13,376 bases of DNA from JAZDJJ01 sp043804035 (GCA_043804035.1 JAZDJJ010000083.1:1-13376), one strand, 5' to 3'; shown: positions 1-8,511, numbered from the stretch's first letter. Notes: generated by a model from the sequence alone, not told the origin. Translations and numbers: made by a program.

Positions 1-111
1 CAATTAGAAGAAAAAGGTAAAACCATTGAAGAAAAAGATAAAACCATTGAAGAAAAAGATAAACGACTCGCAGAAATGGAACAATTGATTAAGAAATCAA
101 AAAATAATTAG
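1..111 (+). CDS. C-terminal tail of a coiled-coil-ending protein (partial, 5' cut)
   Basis: An open frame enters from the left edge in frame 1 and stops at TAG 109-111, giving 36 residues. The residues are almost all charged and end in KKSKNN. The heptad TIEEKDK occurs twice in tandem and reads as a coiled coil. At DNA level this is an exact 21-bp duplication (19-39 and 40-60). Tails of this EEKDK type are common at the C-terminus of Bacteroidota PD-(D/E)XK (Rpn/YhgA-like) nuclease-family 'transposase' proteins. That is only a suggestion here, because no catalytic part is in the window. The reading frame and stop are seen directly; the identity is unknown. Confidence 0.6.
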   Translation, partial: QLEEKGKTIEEKDKTIEEKDKRLAEMEQLIKKSKNN

Positions 112-213
112 TAAGGACTTACGCAAAAAACTATAATAAGCCATAGATAATAAATAGTAAATCTGTGGTAAAAATAAACTTATGAGCAATTCCTACTCTT
201 ATATCTTATACTT

Positions 214-951
214 ATGAAAATTCTTGTTTGCATCAGCCAGGTTCCCGATACTACTACCAAAATAGTTTTCACTTCCGACAAAAAATCTTTTAACACAGCA
301 GGAGTGCAATTCATTATCAATCCCAGTGACGAAATTGCTTTAACACGATCCCTTGAATTAAAAGAAGCATTTGGAGGAACGGTAACTGTGATTAATGTTG
401 GACAAAAAAACACAGACCCTAATCTTCGCAAAGCACTTGCCATTGGTGCCGATAATGCTATCCGTATCAATGCCGAACCAACTGATGCTTATTTTGTTGC
501 ATTTCAGATTGCGGAAGTGGTAAAAAAAAATCCGTACGATATTATTCTTACAGGAAAAGAATCTATTGACTATAATGGAGGACAGGTTGGTGGAATGATT
601 GCAGAGTTTCTTAACATTCCTTCAGTTTCTGTTGCAAATAAATTAGACATCAACGGAAATGTTGCAACACTTGAAAGAGAAATTGACGGAGGAAAAGAAG
701 TGGTGGAAACAAAAATTCCGTTTGTAGCAATGGCGCAAAAAGGAATGGCAGAGCCACGCATTCCGAATATGAGAGGAATCATGACTGCAAGAACAAAACC
801 GTTTCAAGTTGTTGAAGCAATCACTTGCGATATGCTTACAAGTTCAACACAATTTGATTTGCCTCCTGCAAAATCAACTTGCAAAATAATTTCGCCGGAT
901 AAAGTAGAAGATATGGTGCATTTGTTACATACCGAAGCCAAAGCGATATAA
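214..951 (+). CDS. etfB: Electron transfer flavoprotein beta subunit
   Basis: Beta subunit of the cytosolic FAD/AMP heterodimer that passes electrons from acyl-CoA dehydrogenases and related flavoenzymes to the respiratory chain. The 245 residues fit the family. Residues 1-10 (MKILVCISQV) are the typical N-terminal strand. TGKESIDYNGGQVG (113-126) matches the adenine-nucleotide-binding loop, usually GKQAID...Q.G. EREIDGG (154-160) and the stretch around 172-192 (AEPRIPNMRGIMTAR) match the ETF-beta signature. ATG 214 starts the conserved first strand directly, so the start is secure. etfA follows 62 bp downstream on the same strand, the usual operon. An A9 run lies inside the gene at 522-530. 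No clear promoter was seen in 112-213. Confidence 0.97.
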   Translation: MKILVCISQVPDTTTKIVFTSDKKSFNTAGVQFIINPSDEIALTRSLELKEAFGGTVTVINVGQKNTDPNLRKALAIGADNAIRINAEPTDAYFVAFQIAEVVKKNPYDIILTGKESIDYNGGQVGGMIAEFLNIPSVSVANKLDINGNVATLEREIDGGKEVVETKIPFVAMAQKGMAEPRIPNMRGIMTARTKPFQVVEAITCDMLTSSTQFDLPPAKSTCKIISPDKVEDMVHLLHTEAKAI

Positions 952-977
952 AAAGAAAAATAATATCAAATAATTAT

Positions 978-991
978 TTCCCTTTCGGGAA
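978..991 (+). other. Small hairpin between etfB and etfA
   Basis: TTCCC-TTTC-GGGAA forms a 5-bp stem with a 4-nt loop in the 62-bp gap. No T-run follows, so it is not a convincing terminator. It could be a minor mRNA-processing or attenuation hairpin, or chance. Confidence 0.3.
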
Positions 992-1013
992 GAACAAACA
1001 AAAAAGAATATTT

Positions 1014-1988
1014 ATGTCAGTACTTGTATTTGCAGAAAATTGGGAAGGTAAGTTCAAAAAGTCAACTTACGAAGCAATTTCTTATGCTTCTGAAATTGCA
1101 AAACAAACAGGCGGTTCTGTAACCGCTGTTGTAATTGGAAATGTGAATGATGATGATATGAAGCAACTCGGAAAATATGGAGCAGTAAAAGTTTTATCGG
1201 TAAAAAACGATAAACTAAATTCGCTCGTTCCGCAGGCATATACAACAATTATTTCGGAAGCGGCAAAAAAGGAAAACACACAAGTTGTTATCTTTTCATA
1301 TACTTATTCAGGAAGAGCAATTGCATCTCGCGTTGCTGTGAAACTGAAAGCAGGATTGGTAACAGGTGCTGTTGATATTCCTTTTTCAACTTCTCCGTTT
1401 TCTGTCAGGAAAAAATGTTTTTCAGGAAAAGGATTGGTAGATGTTGTAGTTACTTCTCCTATAAAAATTATTACTATCACTCCTAATTCCTATCAGATAA
1501 AATCTGCTGATGGCTCTGCAATAATTGAAACATTTTCTCCTTCCATTAGCGAAAATGATTTTGGTTCTGTTGCAAAAGAAACAAAGAAGACATCAGGTAA
1601 AATAGCACTCACCGAAGCCGAAATTGTTGTTTCGGGCGGAAGAGGAATGAAAGGTCCTGAGAATTGGGGAATGATAGAACAACTTGCCGAATTACTTGGT
1701 GCAGCCACTTCTTGCACCAAACCCGTTTCAGATGAAGGATGGAGACCTCATCACGAACATGTGGGACAAACAGGTATCACTATCGGTCCGAATCTTTATA
1801 TTGCTATTGGAATATCGGGAGCTATACAACATCTTGCCGGAGTAAATTCTTCTAAAGTAATAGTTGCCATCAACACAGATCCTGAAGCACCTTTCTTCAA
1901 GGCAGCTGATTATGGAATTTGCGGAGATGCTCTTCAAGTTGTCCCGAAACTTATTGAGGAAGTGAAAAAATTAAAGTCAGCACATTGA
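1014..1988 (+). CDS. etfA: Electron transfer flavoprotein alpha subunit
   Basis: Alpha subunit of ETF, which holds the redox-active FAD and partners EtfB from the gene just upstream. The 324 residues are a normal length. Residues 1-190 form the N-terminal ETF domain, beginning MSVLVFAENWEGKFKK. The C-terminal FAD domain runs from about 200 and shows SGGRGMKGPENW (207-218), a G.RP region (242-245), VGQTG (250-254), GISGAIQHLAG (266-276) and INTDPEAPFF (286-295), all standard FAD-binding segments. The start ATG 1014 places the first strand at residues 2-6. No acyl-CoA dehydrogenase or ETF-quinone oxidoreductase gene is nearby, so the electron donor cannot be read from context. Confidence 0.97.
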   Translation: MSVLVFAENWEGKFKKSTYEAISYASEIAKQTGGSVTAVVIGNVNDDDMKQLGKYGAVKVLSVKNDKLNSLVPQAYTTIISEAAKKENTQVVIFSYTYSGRAIASRVAVKLKAGLVTGAVDIPFSTSPFSVRKKCFSGKGLVDVVVTSPIKIITITPNSYQIKSADGSAIIETFSPSISENDFGSVAKETKKTSGKIALTEAEIVVSGGRGMKGPENWGMIEQLAELLGAATSCTKPVSDEGWRPHHEHVGQTGITIGPNLYIAIGISGAIQHLAGVNSSKVIVAINTDPEAPFFKAADYGICGDALQVVPKLIEEVKKLKSAH

Positions 1989-2002
1989 GAATTGATTACT
2001 TG

Positions 2003-2027
2003 CCTGCCTGTGCAGACGGCAGACAGG
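2003..2027. repeat. 25-bp palindromic element inserted in a repeat copy
   Basis: The segment begins CCTGCCTG and ends CAGACAGG, which are inverted arms with one mismatch around a 9-nt centre. It interrupts ATTGATTACTTG|TAGTGAGCG, which is intact at 2071-2091, so its borders are readable to within 1 bp. GC-rich palindromes of the CCTGCCTG...CAGGCAGG kind are scattered through intergenic DNA of many Bacteroidota genomes (general knowledge, not searched here). Confidence 0.65.
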
Positions 2028-2216
2028 TAGTGAGCGTGGTTATTGAGCAGAGCCGAAATAAAGCCGAACTATTGATTACTTGTAGTGAGCGAAGCCGAAC
2101 TATTGAATTGGGTAGTTCTAAAAATACAAATAAACGTACCTCATCTTCAGCAATCTCAGGGTAACGTGTCGCAATGACGAATCCAATTTTTGAAATTGCA
2201 CTTAAATAAGAAATAA

Positions 2217-2224
2217 TATTTTTG
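2217..2224 (+). promoter_or_regulatory. Candidate -7 element upstream of TPR lipoprotein gene
   Basis: TATTTTTG fits the Bacteroidota -7 consensus TANNTTTG exactly. TTG at 2196-2198, 18 bp upstream, could serve as the weak -33 element. The start codon is 57 bp downstream of the element. The region is T-rich, so a chance match is quite possible. Confidence 0.4.
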
Positions 2225-2281
2225 TATTTTGTCGGACAAAAAATCGTTAATCTTTGTTCTTAAATCCTCAAACAAACATTT

Positions 2282-4039
2282 ATGTATTCACATTATTTCT
2301 ATAATAAATTTTTTATCCTGATATTTTTTTCGTTTCTATTTTTTGGATGTCATACTCATCAATCTGTTTTACAAGTGAAAGATGATGGAGCAAATGAAAA
2401 ACTTCCTCTATCTTATGGCGAACAGCGTAAACTTGACATTGCTTTTACAGACGGACTTATTCAAAAGATGCAAGGCAATTACCCTCAAGCAATGGACAAA
2501 TTCAACAAATGTCTTGATATTTATCCTTATCATGCAGCTTCCATGTATGAGATTGCATATATCAGCAATGAAGTTGGTAAAAGCAATGATGCAATTCCTT
2601 TTATTCAGAAAGCAGTTTCCATAGATGATAATAATACATGGTATAAATTATTACTTGCACATTGTCTGATGGAAACATCCCGCTTCAGCGATGCATCCGA
2701 TGTGTTTCAAAAAATCATAAAGTATGATCCTGATAAAATAGAACACTACTTTAATTTGGCATCTGCATTACTTCATGCCGGCAGAATGAAAGATGCTTTG
2801 GAAGTGTACGACAAGATTGAAGAAAAAATGGGAGTAACAGAAGAATTGTGCATACAGAAACAAAGAATTTTTCTGACACAAAATCAATTCGGTAAAGCTG
2901 TAGGTGAAGTGCAAAAACTTATACAAGCATTTCCGGGCAACACAAAATATTACCGTATGCTGGCAGCCCTTTATCTACAAAATAATATGCAGGAAAAAGC
3001 TCACGATATCTTCAACAAAATATTTAAGATAGATCCAAACGACCCCTATACGCATCTCATGCTGGCAAATTATTATGAAAGCATGCATCAGGATTCCATG
3101 GCATTTTTTCATCTGAAAATTGCTTTCAAAAATCCTGACCTTGACATAGACGAAAAAATGAAAATAATCATTAAATATTTTGATGTTCCCGAAAAATTCA
3201 AACAAAAGCGTAATGAATCTGACACGCTTATTGCTCTGATGCTTCGTATTCATCCCAATGATCCTAAATCTTATAGCATTCACGGAGATTTTTTGAACCG
3301 TGATGGAAAAAGTACTGAAGCCCGCGAATCTTTTCGGAAAGCAATCAATTTAGATAAAAGTAGATTTCCGTTGTGGCAGCAGTTAATGGTGCTTGATGAA
3401 ATACTCAATGATTTTGTATCTATGGAATCAGATAGCCGACAAGCAATTGAACTGTTTCCTGCAGAGGCATCTTCATATCTTTTTAATGCAAGTGCTCTCT
3501 ATCAGAAAAAGAATTATAAGGATGCAATTGAAACATTAAATATCGGAAAGGATTATGTGGCAGGAGAAAAAAAATTATTGGCGCAGTTCTATTCTTTGCT
3601 TGGTGATTGTTACAATGGCACAAAAGAAAATAATCTTTCTGATGAGAATTATGAAAAAGCACTTAATCTGGATACCGAGAATGCAAATATCATGAACAAC
3701 TGGTCATATTACCTTTCTTTGCGTGGAGAGCATCTTGATAAAGCAGAAAAGATGAGCCGTAAAGCAAATCAGATAGTGAAAGAGAATGCTTCGTATGAAG
3801 ATACCTATGCTTGGGTATTATATAAAATGAAGCAATACGATGAAGCATTGCGCTGGCTAACGAAAGCCATTGAGCATGGAGGAGAAAAAAATGGAATAAT
3901 GTTGGAACATATAGGAGATGTATACTTTCATCTTAACCAACAAAATAATGCCATTGAATATTGGCAGAAAGCGAAAGTAGCAGGAAAATATTCCGACCTT
4001 TTAGATAAAAAACTTACTGACAAAAAAATGTACGAGTAA
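2282..4039 (+). CDS. TPR-repeat lipoprotein
   Basis: The 585-residue protein has a lipoprotein signal peptide: a hydrophobic run at 10-21 followed by lipobox LFFGC with the acylated Cys at 23. The remainder is almost wholly tetratricopeptide repeats from about residue 50 to 575. Examples are GNYPQAMDKFNKCLDIYP near the start and YDEALRWLTKAIEHGG near the end, each a typical helix pair with the A/G-x-Y/F pattern. There is no catalytic domain. It is probably anchored to an outer- or inner-membrane face and used as a protein-binding scaffold; the partner is unknown. The ATG at 2282 gives a complete signal peptide. It is transcribed alone, convergent with the hem genes 52 bp away, and no clear terminator hairpin lies in that gap. 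Confidence 0.9.
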   Translation: MYSHYFYNKFFILIFFSFLFFGCHTHQSVLQVKDDGANEKLPLSYGEQRKLDIAFTDGLIQKMQGNYPQAMDKFNKCLDIYPYHAASMYEIAYISNEVGKSNDAIPFIQKAVSIDDNNTWYKLLLAHCLMETSRFSDASDVFQKIIKYDPDKIEHYFNLASALLHAGRMKDALEVYDKIEEKMGVTEELCIQKQRIFLTQNQFGKAVGEVQKLIQAFPGNTKYYRMLAALYLQNNMQEKAHDIFNKIFKIDPNDPYTHLMLANYYESMHQDSMAFFHLKIAFKNPDLDIDEKMKIIIKYFDVPEKFKQKRNESDTLIALMLRIHPNDPKSYSIHGDFLNRDGKSTEARESFRKAINLDKSRFPLWQQLMVLDEILNDFVSMESDSRQAIELFPAEASSYLFNASALYQKKNYKDAIETLNIGKDYVAGEKKLLAQFYSLLGDCYNGTKENNLSDENYEKALNLDTENANIMNNWSYYLSLRGEHLDKAEKMSRKANQIVKENASYEDTYAWVLYKMKQYDEALRWLTKAIEHGGEKNGIMLEHIGDVYFHLNQQNNAIEYWQKAKVAGKYSDLLDKKLTDKKMYE

Positions 4040-4091
4040 AAGAACTGAGATTTGATAACATAAAAATTTTCGCCACCAAAAGCAAGTAAAA

Positions 4092-5825
4092 TCAGATACT
4101 ATATATTGCTTGTACTAAACCTAAATCATCAAACGATGGAGGTTGTTTGTTTGTTTTCACTCCAAATTTTTTCAAAGCATTTGCAGTTGTATTGCCCATT
4201 GCCACAAAGTTCGGTTTATGTTTCGCTTTATTTTTTTTTCCATTTGGAGAGATGATAGAAGTGAGGTAATGCTTTTCAAAAAATGCTTCCACATTTGATG
4301 GACTTGTGAAAACAAAAATATTTATGTCTTTTGGTTTGAAATTTATTTCATCATTTTTTTTTAGCGTTTCGTAAACAACTAAATCAATTACTTGTTCTTT
4401 TCTCAACTGTTGTTGTATGGTTCTCATGCTTTCTTTTGCTTGTGGGAATAAAACTGTTTGTCTGCCTACCATTGCAGAAAATTTTTTTCCTGTTCTATCC
4501 GTATCATTAGAATTACCAATGAAATTAGCACGTTTGCCGTACTTGCGGATTTTTTCCGCAGTAGTTTTTCCTATCGCTCCAAATCTTACACCATCCACAT
4601 CGGGGTTTTGTTCAAAGAAATATTTCACAGCATTCTTGCTGGAGAAAAATATCCAATCGCACTTTGTATATTTTTTTATTGGAATTTGTTTCATTTCTAT
4701 CAGCGATTGGCAAAAAACTTTATATCCGTTTGCTTCAAGGCATCTTTTTAAAAAATCATTTTTCTTTTCATCTCTTGAAATGAAAACCGAAACATTCATC
4801 CCGCTCTTCAAATGAGAAAAATATGAAGAATGTGAAGTAATTTTTTTTACAATTTCTTCTGCAAATCCTTCTGTTTTTTTTGATTCAAAATAAAAATATC
4901 TCGGAAAAGAAATTTGTTCCGACACGCAATTGTCAAAATTCCATTTATTCGCTATAGCAACTCTTACTTTGAAAATAGAACATTCGTTTTCATTCTCATA
5001 TTTCTCGCAATGAACACCAATTGGAAGTTGGCAACCACCTTCAAGTAAATTCAAAACTTTTCTTTCTACCGCAATTGTTTCTGCAACTTCTTTACAATTT
5101 AACTGCCGAAGTTTTTTAAATAATTCTTTATCGCTTTTTCTTATTTGTAAAGCCAAAACTCCTTGCGCAGGAGCGGGAATAAATTCTTTGGCATCCAATT
5201 TCTCGCAATAAAACTCATCTGTATTAATTTTTAATCTCGTTACTCCTGCATTTGCAATCAGAATTGCATCGTATTTTTTATCTCTGAGTTTTTGAATTCG
5301 CGTAGGAATATTTCCTCGCAGGTCTTTTAATTTTACATCGTTTCTCCACGCTAGTATTTGCGATTTTCTTCGTGCCGATGAAGTACCAACAACTGCATTT
5401 TGCTTCATCAAAAATTTTTGCTTCTCATCTGTCGCGTTTTTATTTATCAGCAAAAGTTCACTCGGATCTTCCCGTTCAGAAACTGCAGCAATCATTAAAC
5501 CTTTTGGAGATTTTGTTGGCAAATCTTTATGCGAATGAACAGCAAGGTCAATTTCTTTTTTTAGGAGAGCATCTTCAATTTCTTTCGTAAAAAAACCCTT
5601 GCCTTCCATTTTATCCAAACTCAGATTCTTTACGATGTCGCCCTGCGTTTTGATGATTTTTATTTCAGCATCCATTCCGATTTTTTTCAATTCGTCTGAA
5701 ATAAAATTTGCTTGCCAGAGAGCGAGTTTGCTGCCACGGCTGCCAATTATCAATCTCCTCTTAATCTCACTGAAAGGAAGATGTTTATTTTGTACTGTAT
5801 TTTTTAGTTTTGTTTTTTTATTCAA
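4092..5825 (-). CDS. hemCD: Bifunctional hydroxymethylbilane synthase / uroporphyrinogen-III synthase (HemC-HemD fusion)
   Basis: This single 577-residue chain makes uroporphyrinogen III from porphobilinogen via hydroxymethylbilane. HemC part (about 24-340): GSRGSKLALWQ (28-38), HSHKDLP with the catalytic Asp at 101, GTSSARR (147-153), RGNIPTR (170-176), and GGCQLPIG with the dipyrromethane-cofactor Cys at 265. HemD part (about 343-577): VFISRD (347-352), WIFFSSKNAVKYF (391-403), FGAIGKTTAEKI (415-426), VYETL (484-488), FTSPSNVEAFF (506-516) and a late AMGNTTANAL (542-551). The start is TTG at 5825; in-frame stops lie just upstream and the first ATG codon is at residue 51, inside the conserved fold. 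The gap from the hemA stop is 7 bp, so translation is probably coupled. Confidence 0.93.
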   Translation of the reverse strand: MNKKTKLKNTVQNKHLPFSEIKRRLIIGSRGSKLALWQANFISDELKKIGMDAEIKIIKTQGDIVKNLSLDKMEGKGFFTKEIEDALLKKEIDLAVHSHKDLPTKSPKGLMIAAVSEREDPSELLLINKNATDEKQKFLMKQNAVVGTSSARRKSQILAWRNDVKLKDLRGNIPTRIQKLRDKKYDAILIANAGVTRLKINTDEFYCEKLDAKEFIPAPAQGVLALQIRKSDKELFKKLRQLNCKEVAETIAVERKVLNLLEGGCQLPIGVHCEKYENENECSIFKVRVAIANKWNFDNCVSEQISFPRYFYFESKKTEGFAEEIVKKITSHSSYFSHLKSGMNVSVFISRDEKKNDFLKRCLEANGYKVFCQSLIEMKQIPIKKYTKCDWIFFSSKNAVKYFFEQNPDVDGVRFGAIGKTTAEKIRKYGKRANFIGNSNDTDRTGKKFSAMVGRQTVLFPQAKESMRTIQQQLRKEQVIDLVVYETLKKNDEINFKPKDINIFVFTSPSNVEAFFEKHYLTSIISPNGKKNKAKHKPNFVAMGNTTANALKKFGVKTNKQPPSFDDLGLVQAIYSI

Positions 5826-5832
5826 TGGAATT

Positions 5833-7062
5833 TTATTTCTCTATCATTATTTCTTTTGCCATTTTCATTGGCATGCTGATGTATTTTTTTTCAAAATAGG
5901 TAATCACTTTGTTCAAAACTTTTTTTGAATTTTCATCTAATTCTTCAATGTCTTTGGCAAACACTTTATTCATAGCCATTTCGCGAATTTCTTTCACTTT
6001 TTTGGGAACATCGCTCATCATTAATTCTACCATTCTTTCTTTAATCTCTTTACGGAACTCTTTAATATTTTTGTTAATAATTTTTTCGCAGGAAGAAAGT
6101 TCTTTCTCCCTTTTCTGTAAATTTTTCTTGGCAATTTCCTGTAAATTATTTATCGCAATTAAATTTACATCATAATCTTTTAAGATTTCTTCATCAAAGT
6201 CATTTGGCACTGCTAAATCAATCACTACTTTCCTGCTCTTGTCATCGCCAATCAATGAAGAATAAATATTTTTTGTAATGATGTGTCTGCTTGCACTTGT
6301 GCATGTTGCAATCACATCAAATCCATTTTTGTAATTTTCTAAATCAGACAATGGAAGTGCTTTCCCTTCGAGTTCGTTAGCCAGTTTTTCTGCATTTGCA
6401 AGAGTTCTGCTAAACACAACAAAATTCGTAAAGCCATGTTTCTTTAGATATTTCGCCATTGTTGTATTGGTAATTCCTGCACCGACAATCAAAAACTTTG
6501 CATCTAATTTTACATTGATGCTACGCAATCTCCGATAAGCCAGAGATACTATTGATACCGGGTTACTGGCAATTTGTGTTTCGCTGTAAACTTGTTTGGC
6601 ACATTCAACTGCTTTATTAATCACAAGGCGAAGAAAATCACCAGTTGTTTCAAACTCACGACATTTTTCATAAGCATTTCTCACTTGCGTAATAATTTCC
6701 CGTTCGCCTACCACCATTGAATCTAATGAAGAAGTCACCTCAAAAAGATGACGCAAGGCATCCTTTTCATGAAAAATATTTGCGGATAAAATTGCCCAAC
6801 GAATTTCTTTTTCATTCCATTGCGGATAAAATGTTTTAAAAAATCCGAAAAGAAAAATTTCTGAAATATTTTGTTCGCAATAAAATAAAAACTCGGTGCG
6901 GTTGCATGTGGCGAGATACATTACTTCCGAGATATTGGAATTTTTTAGCAAGCCGACAAGTCGTTCTTTCAATACATTTTCATCGGGTTGTGTCTTGCCG
7001 ATGTTTTCTATGGAGAGCGATTTATGTGTGAACGCAATAATTTTAAAATGCTGCATACTCAT
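5833..7062 (-). CDS. hemA: Glutamyl-tRNA reductase
   Basis: NADPH-dependent reduction of glutamyl-tRNA(Glu) to glutamate-1-semialdehyde, the first committed step of C5-pathway tetrapyrrole synthesis. The 409 residues are a normal length. The catalytic domain shows ATCNRTEF with nucleophile Cys53, HLFEV with His105, and GEREIITQVRNAY (119-131), matching the usual GE.QILGQV. The NADPH domain begins LIVGAGITNTTMAKYL (191-206). A helical C-terminal dimerisation domain follows and ends in a Lys/Glu-rich coiled helix. ATG 7062 is chosen; ATG 7056 (residue 3) is a possible alternative. It lies directly before hemCD. The 42-bp upstream gap contains the palindrome GCAAATTTGC (7074-7083) but no clear promoter. 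Confidence 0.96.
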   Translation of the reverse strand: MSMQHFKIIAFTHKSLSIENIGKTQPDENVLKERLVGLLKNSNISEVMYLATCNRTEFLFYCEQNISEIFLFGFFKTFYPQWNEKEIRWAILSANIFHEKDALRHLFEVTSSLDSMVVGEREIITQVRNAYEKCREFETTGDFLRLVINKAVECAKQVYSETQIASNPVSIVSLAYRRLRSINVKLDAKFLIVGAGITNTTMAKYLKKHGFTNFVVFSRTLANAEKLANELEGKALPLSDLENYKNGFDVIATCTSASRHIITKNIYSSLIGDDKSRKVVIDLAVPNDFDEEILKDYDVNLIAINNLQEIAKKNLQKREKELSSCEKIINKNIKEFRKEIKERMVELMMSDVPKKVKEIREMAMNKVFAKDIEELDENSKKVLNKVITYFEKKYISMPMKMAKEIMIEK

Positions 7063-7104
7063 TTATATTGACGGCAAATTTGCATAATAGATAATAATGA
7101 ATTG

Positions 7105-8511
7105 TCATAGAATTGTCAAATCTTTTTTTGCTTTTTCCAGAGATTTAATGATTTGCTGTCGCAAAGAAATAATTTTTTCAGCAGCATTTTTATCTCGCTT
7201 CCATAAAGAATAAAATCTCAATCTACCGAAAGTTTTTTTTAGAAAAGAATAATAGTACAACGAAAAAAAACCACTCAGCGGAAGTAAAATTATGTATGCA
7301 GATAATATCCACCAGTTCCTAAAAATCAATGCCAATACCAATATCTGTAAAGAATAAAAAATCAAATAAAGAAGCATACCAAAATTCATATTTACAGAAC
7401 TGTGAAACTCAACGCTTTTAACAATTCTGTTTGCTGTGGTATAGGCAATTTTATAAGGCAGGTAATTATTTATTAGTCCGAAAATATGAATCGGAACCCC
7501 TGTAAAAAGAAGAATCGTTTGAAATAACAAATTCGTAATCCGTAATTTTTTTTCATCCATCTCTCTTATTACCCAATCTCTTGTTTTCAACTGCTCTAAT
7601 AAATTACGATACTCATTTATTTTTTTTCTTATACTCATTACCATTTCGGGATTATTCTTGTGAAAATAATTTACTGCTTTAACAATTTCACCGGTGATTA
7701 CAAAATTATTTTCCTTGCTGAATGGATTTTTTCCTTTTTGCTCAAGCAGTTGTTTTTTATAAATCATTTCTAAATCACTAACCAATGTATCATTGACAGG
7801 GTCGTCAATATGTATGACAAGTTTAGAAAGTTCTTCCTGCAGATTTTTCGTAAATGCGTTTATCGCCAGAGAAGCATCTTTTTTGTACAATTCAATAAAA
7901 GGAGCCACTGTAATTGGCTTCCCGTAATTAACAACCAAAGTGCTCCTGAATTTTTTAGGAGCAGAATAATTCAATCCCACAGGCACCACCACAAGTCCAA
8001 GTTTCCAATCAGCAGATTTTTCTGCGCCAAAAGCAATTCGTGCAGTTCCTTTTTTCAATTTTCTTAATCTACGTTCCTGAACACAAAACCCTTCTGAAAA
8101 AACCAGAATGGATTGTTTTTTCTTCAGTATTTCATTGCAAGCAAAAAAAGTTTCTTCATTGCGGTGCAAATTTTCAGAACCCTCCTGCAAACGATAAATA
8201 GGAATCATGCCAAATTGTTTAGCAAAAATCCAATGAAGGATTTTGTTTTTGAAAACATCGCCTCTGGTCAGAAACCGAACGCGTCGGTTTGACAAACCCG
8301 CTATGGTAACAGGATCATTTACAGCGTTAGGATGATTTGATGCAATAATTACAGGAACTCCTTTCGGCAAAAAATCCGCATTTCTCACAAGAGGATTTTT
8401 ATAAAATATCCTCAGACCAATTGGTACTACTATTTTTAAAATCCAATAAAGCATAAGCGTTGTAAAGATACTGAGTATTGGTAACTTCTCTATACTTGCA
8501 GAAAAATTCAA
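7105..8511 (-). CDS. Membrane-bound glycerolipid acyltransferase (PlsC superfamily)
   Basis: A 468-residue acyltransferase. The catalytic motif is NHPNAVND with His60 and Asp66, spaced HX5D as in yeast Gpt2/Sct1-like relatives rather than the HX4D of classic PlsC. Further blocks are PIYR (104-107), VFSEG (137-141) in place of FPEG, and VVVPVGLNY (174-182). A hydrophobic segment lies at about 11-36, and two or three more near 327-347 and 377-420, so it is an inner-membrane protein. The substrate is probably glycerol-3-phosphate, lysophosphatidate or an aminolipid; the sequence does not decide. The start is TTG 8511, with AGGAGG only 1 nt upstream, too close for normal spacing. The first ATG is codon 20, inside the hydrophobic segment. 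It lies 19 bp after the DUF6624-like gene. Confidence 0.85.
   Translation of the reverse strand: MNFSASIEKLPILSIFTTLMLYWILKIVVPIGLRIFYKNPLVRNADFLPKGVPVIIASNHPNAVNDPVTIAGLSNRRVRFLTRGDVFKNKILHWIFAKQFGMIPIYRLQEGSENLHRNEETFFACNEILKKKQSILVFSEGFCVQERRLRKLKKGTARIAFGAEKSADWKLGLVVVPVGLNYSAPKKFRSTLVVNYGKPITVAPFIELYKKDASLAINAFTKNLQEELSKLVIHIDDPVNDTLVSDLEMIYKKQLLEQKGKNPFSKENNFVITGEIVKAVNYFHKNNPEMVMSIRKKINEYRNLLEQLKTRDWVIREMDEKKLRITNLLFQTILLFTGVPIHIFGLINNYLPYKIAYTTANRIVKSVEFHSSVNMNFGMLLYLIFYSLQILVLALIFRNWWILSAYIILLPLSGFFSLYYYSFLKKTFGRLRFYSLWKRDKNAAEKIISLRQQIIKSLEKAKKDLTIL

Larger units (their letters stand above)
1989..2281. repeat. Repeat-rich spacer between etfA and the TPR gene
   Basis: This 293-bp spacer has no supported gene. 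It holds two copies of a short unit reading ATTGATTACTTG-TAGTGAGCG (copy 1 from 1991, copy 2 at 2071-2091). AGCCGAA occurs three times around them. Copy 1 is split by a 25-bp palindrome-like insert at 2003-2027. Farther right, GCAATCTC (2150-2157) and CGCAATGACG (2170-2179) resemble a degenerate dispersed intergenic repeat. The last part carries a candidate promoter for the downstream lipoprotein gene. Confidence 0.7.

Noticed and set aside
978..991. Rho-independent terminator after etfB
   Set aside because: The stem is only 5 bp with no T-run, and etfA follows as its obligate partner.
4417..4815. Plus-strand open frames opposite hemCD
   Set aside because: They are antisense shadows of a gene with complete catalytic motifs; no family features are visible.
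7074..7083. GCAAATTTGC palindrome as a hemA operator
   Set aside because: A single 10-bp AT-rich palindrome is easily due to chance, and no known regulator site was recognised.
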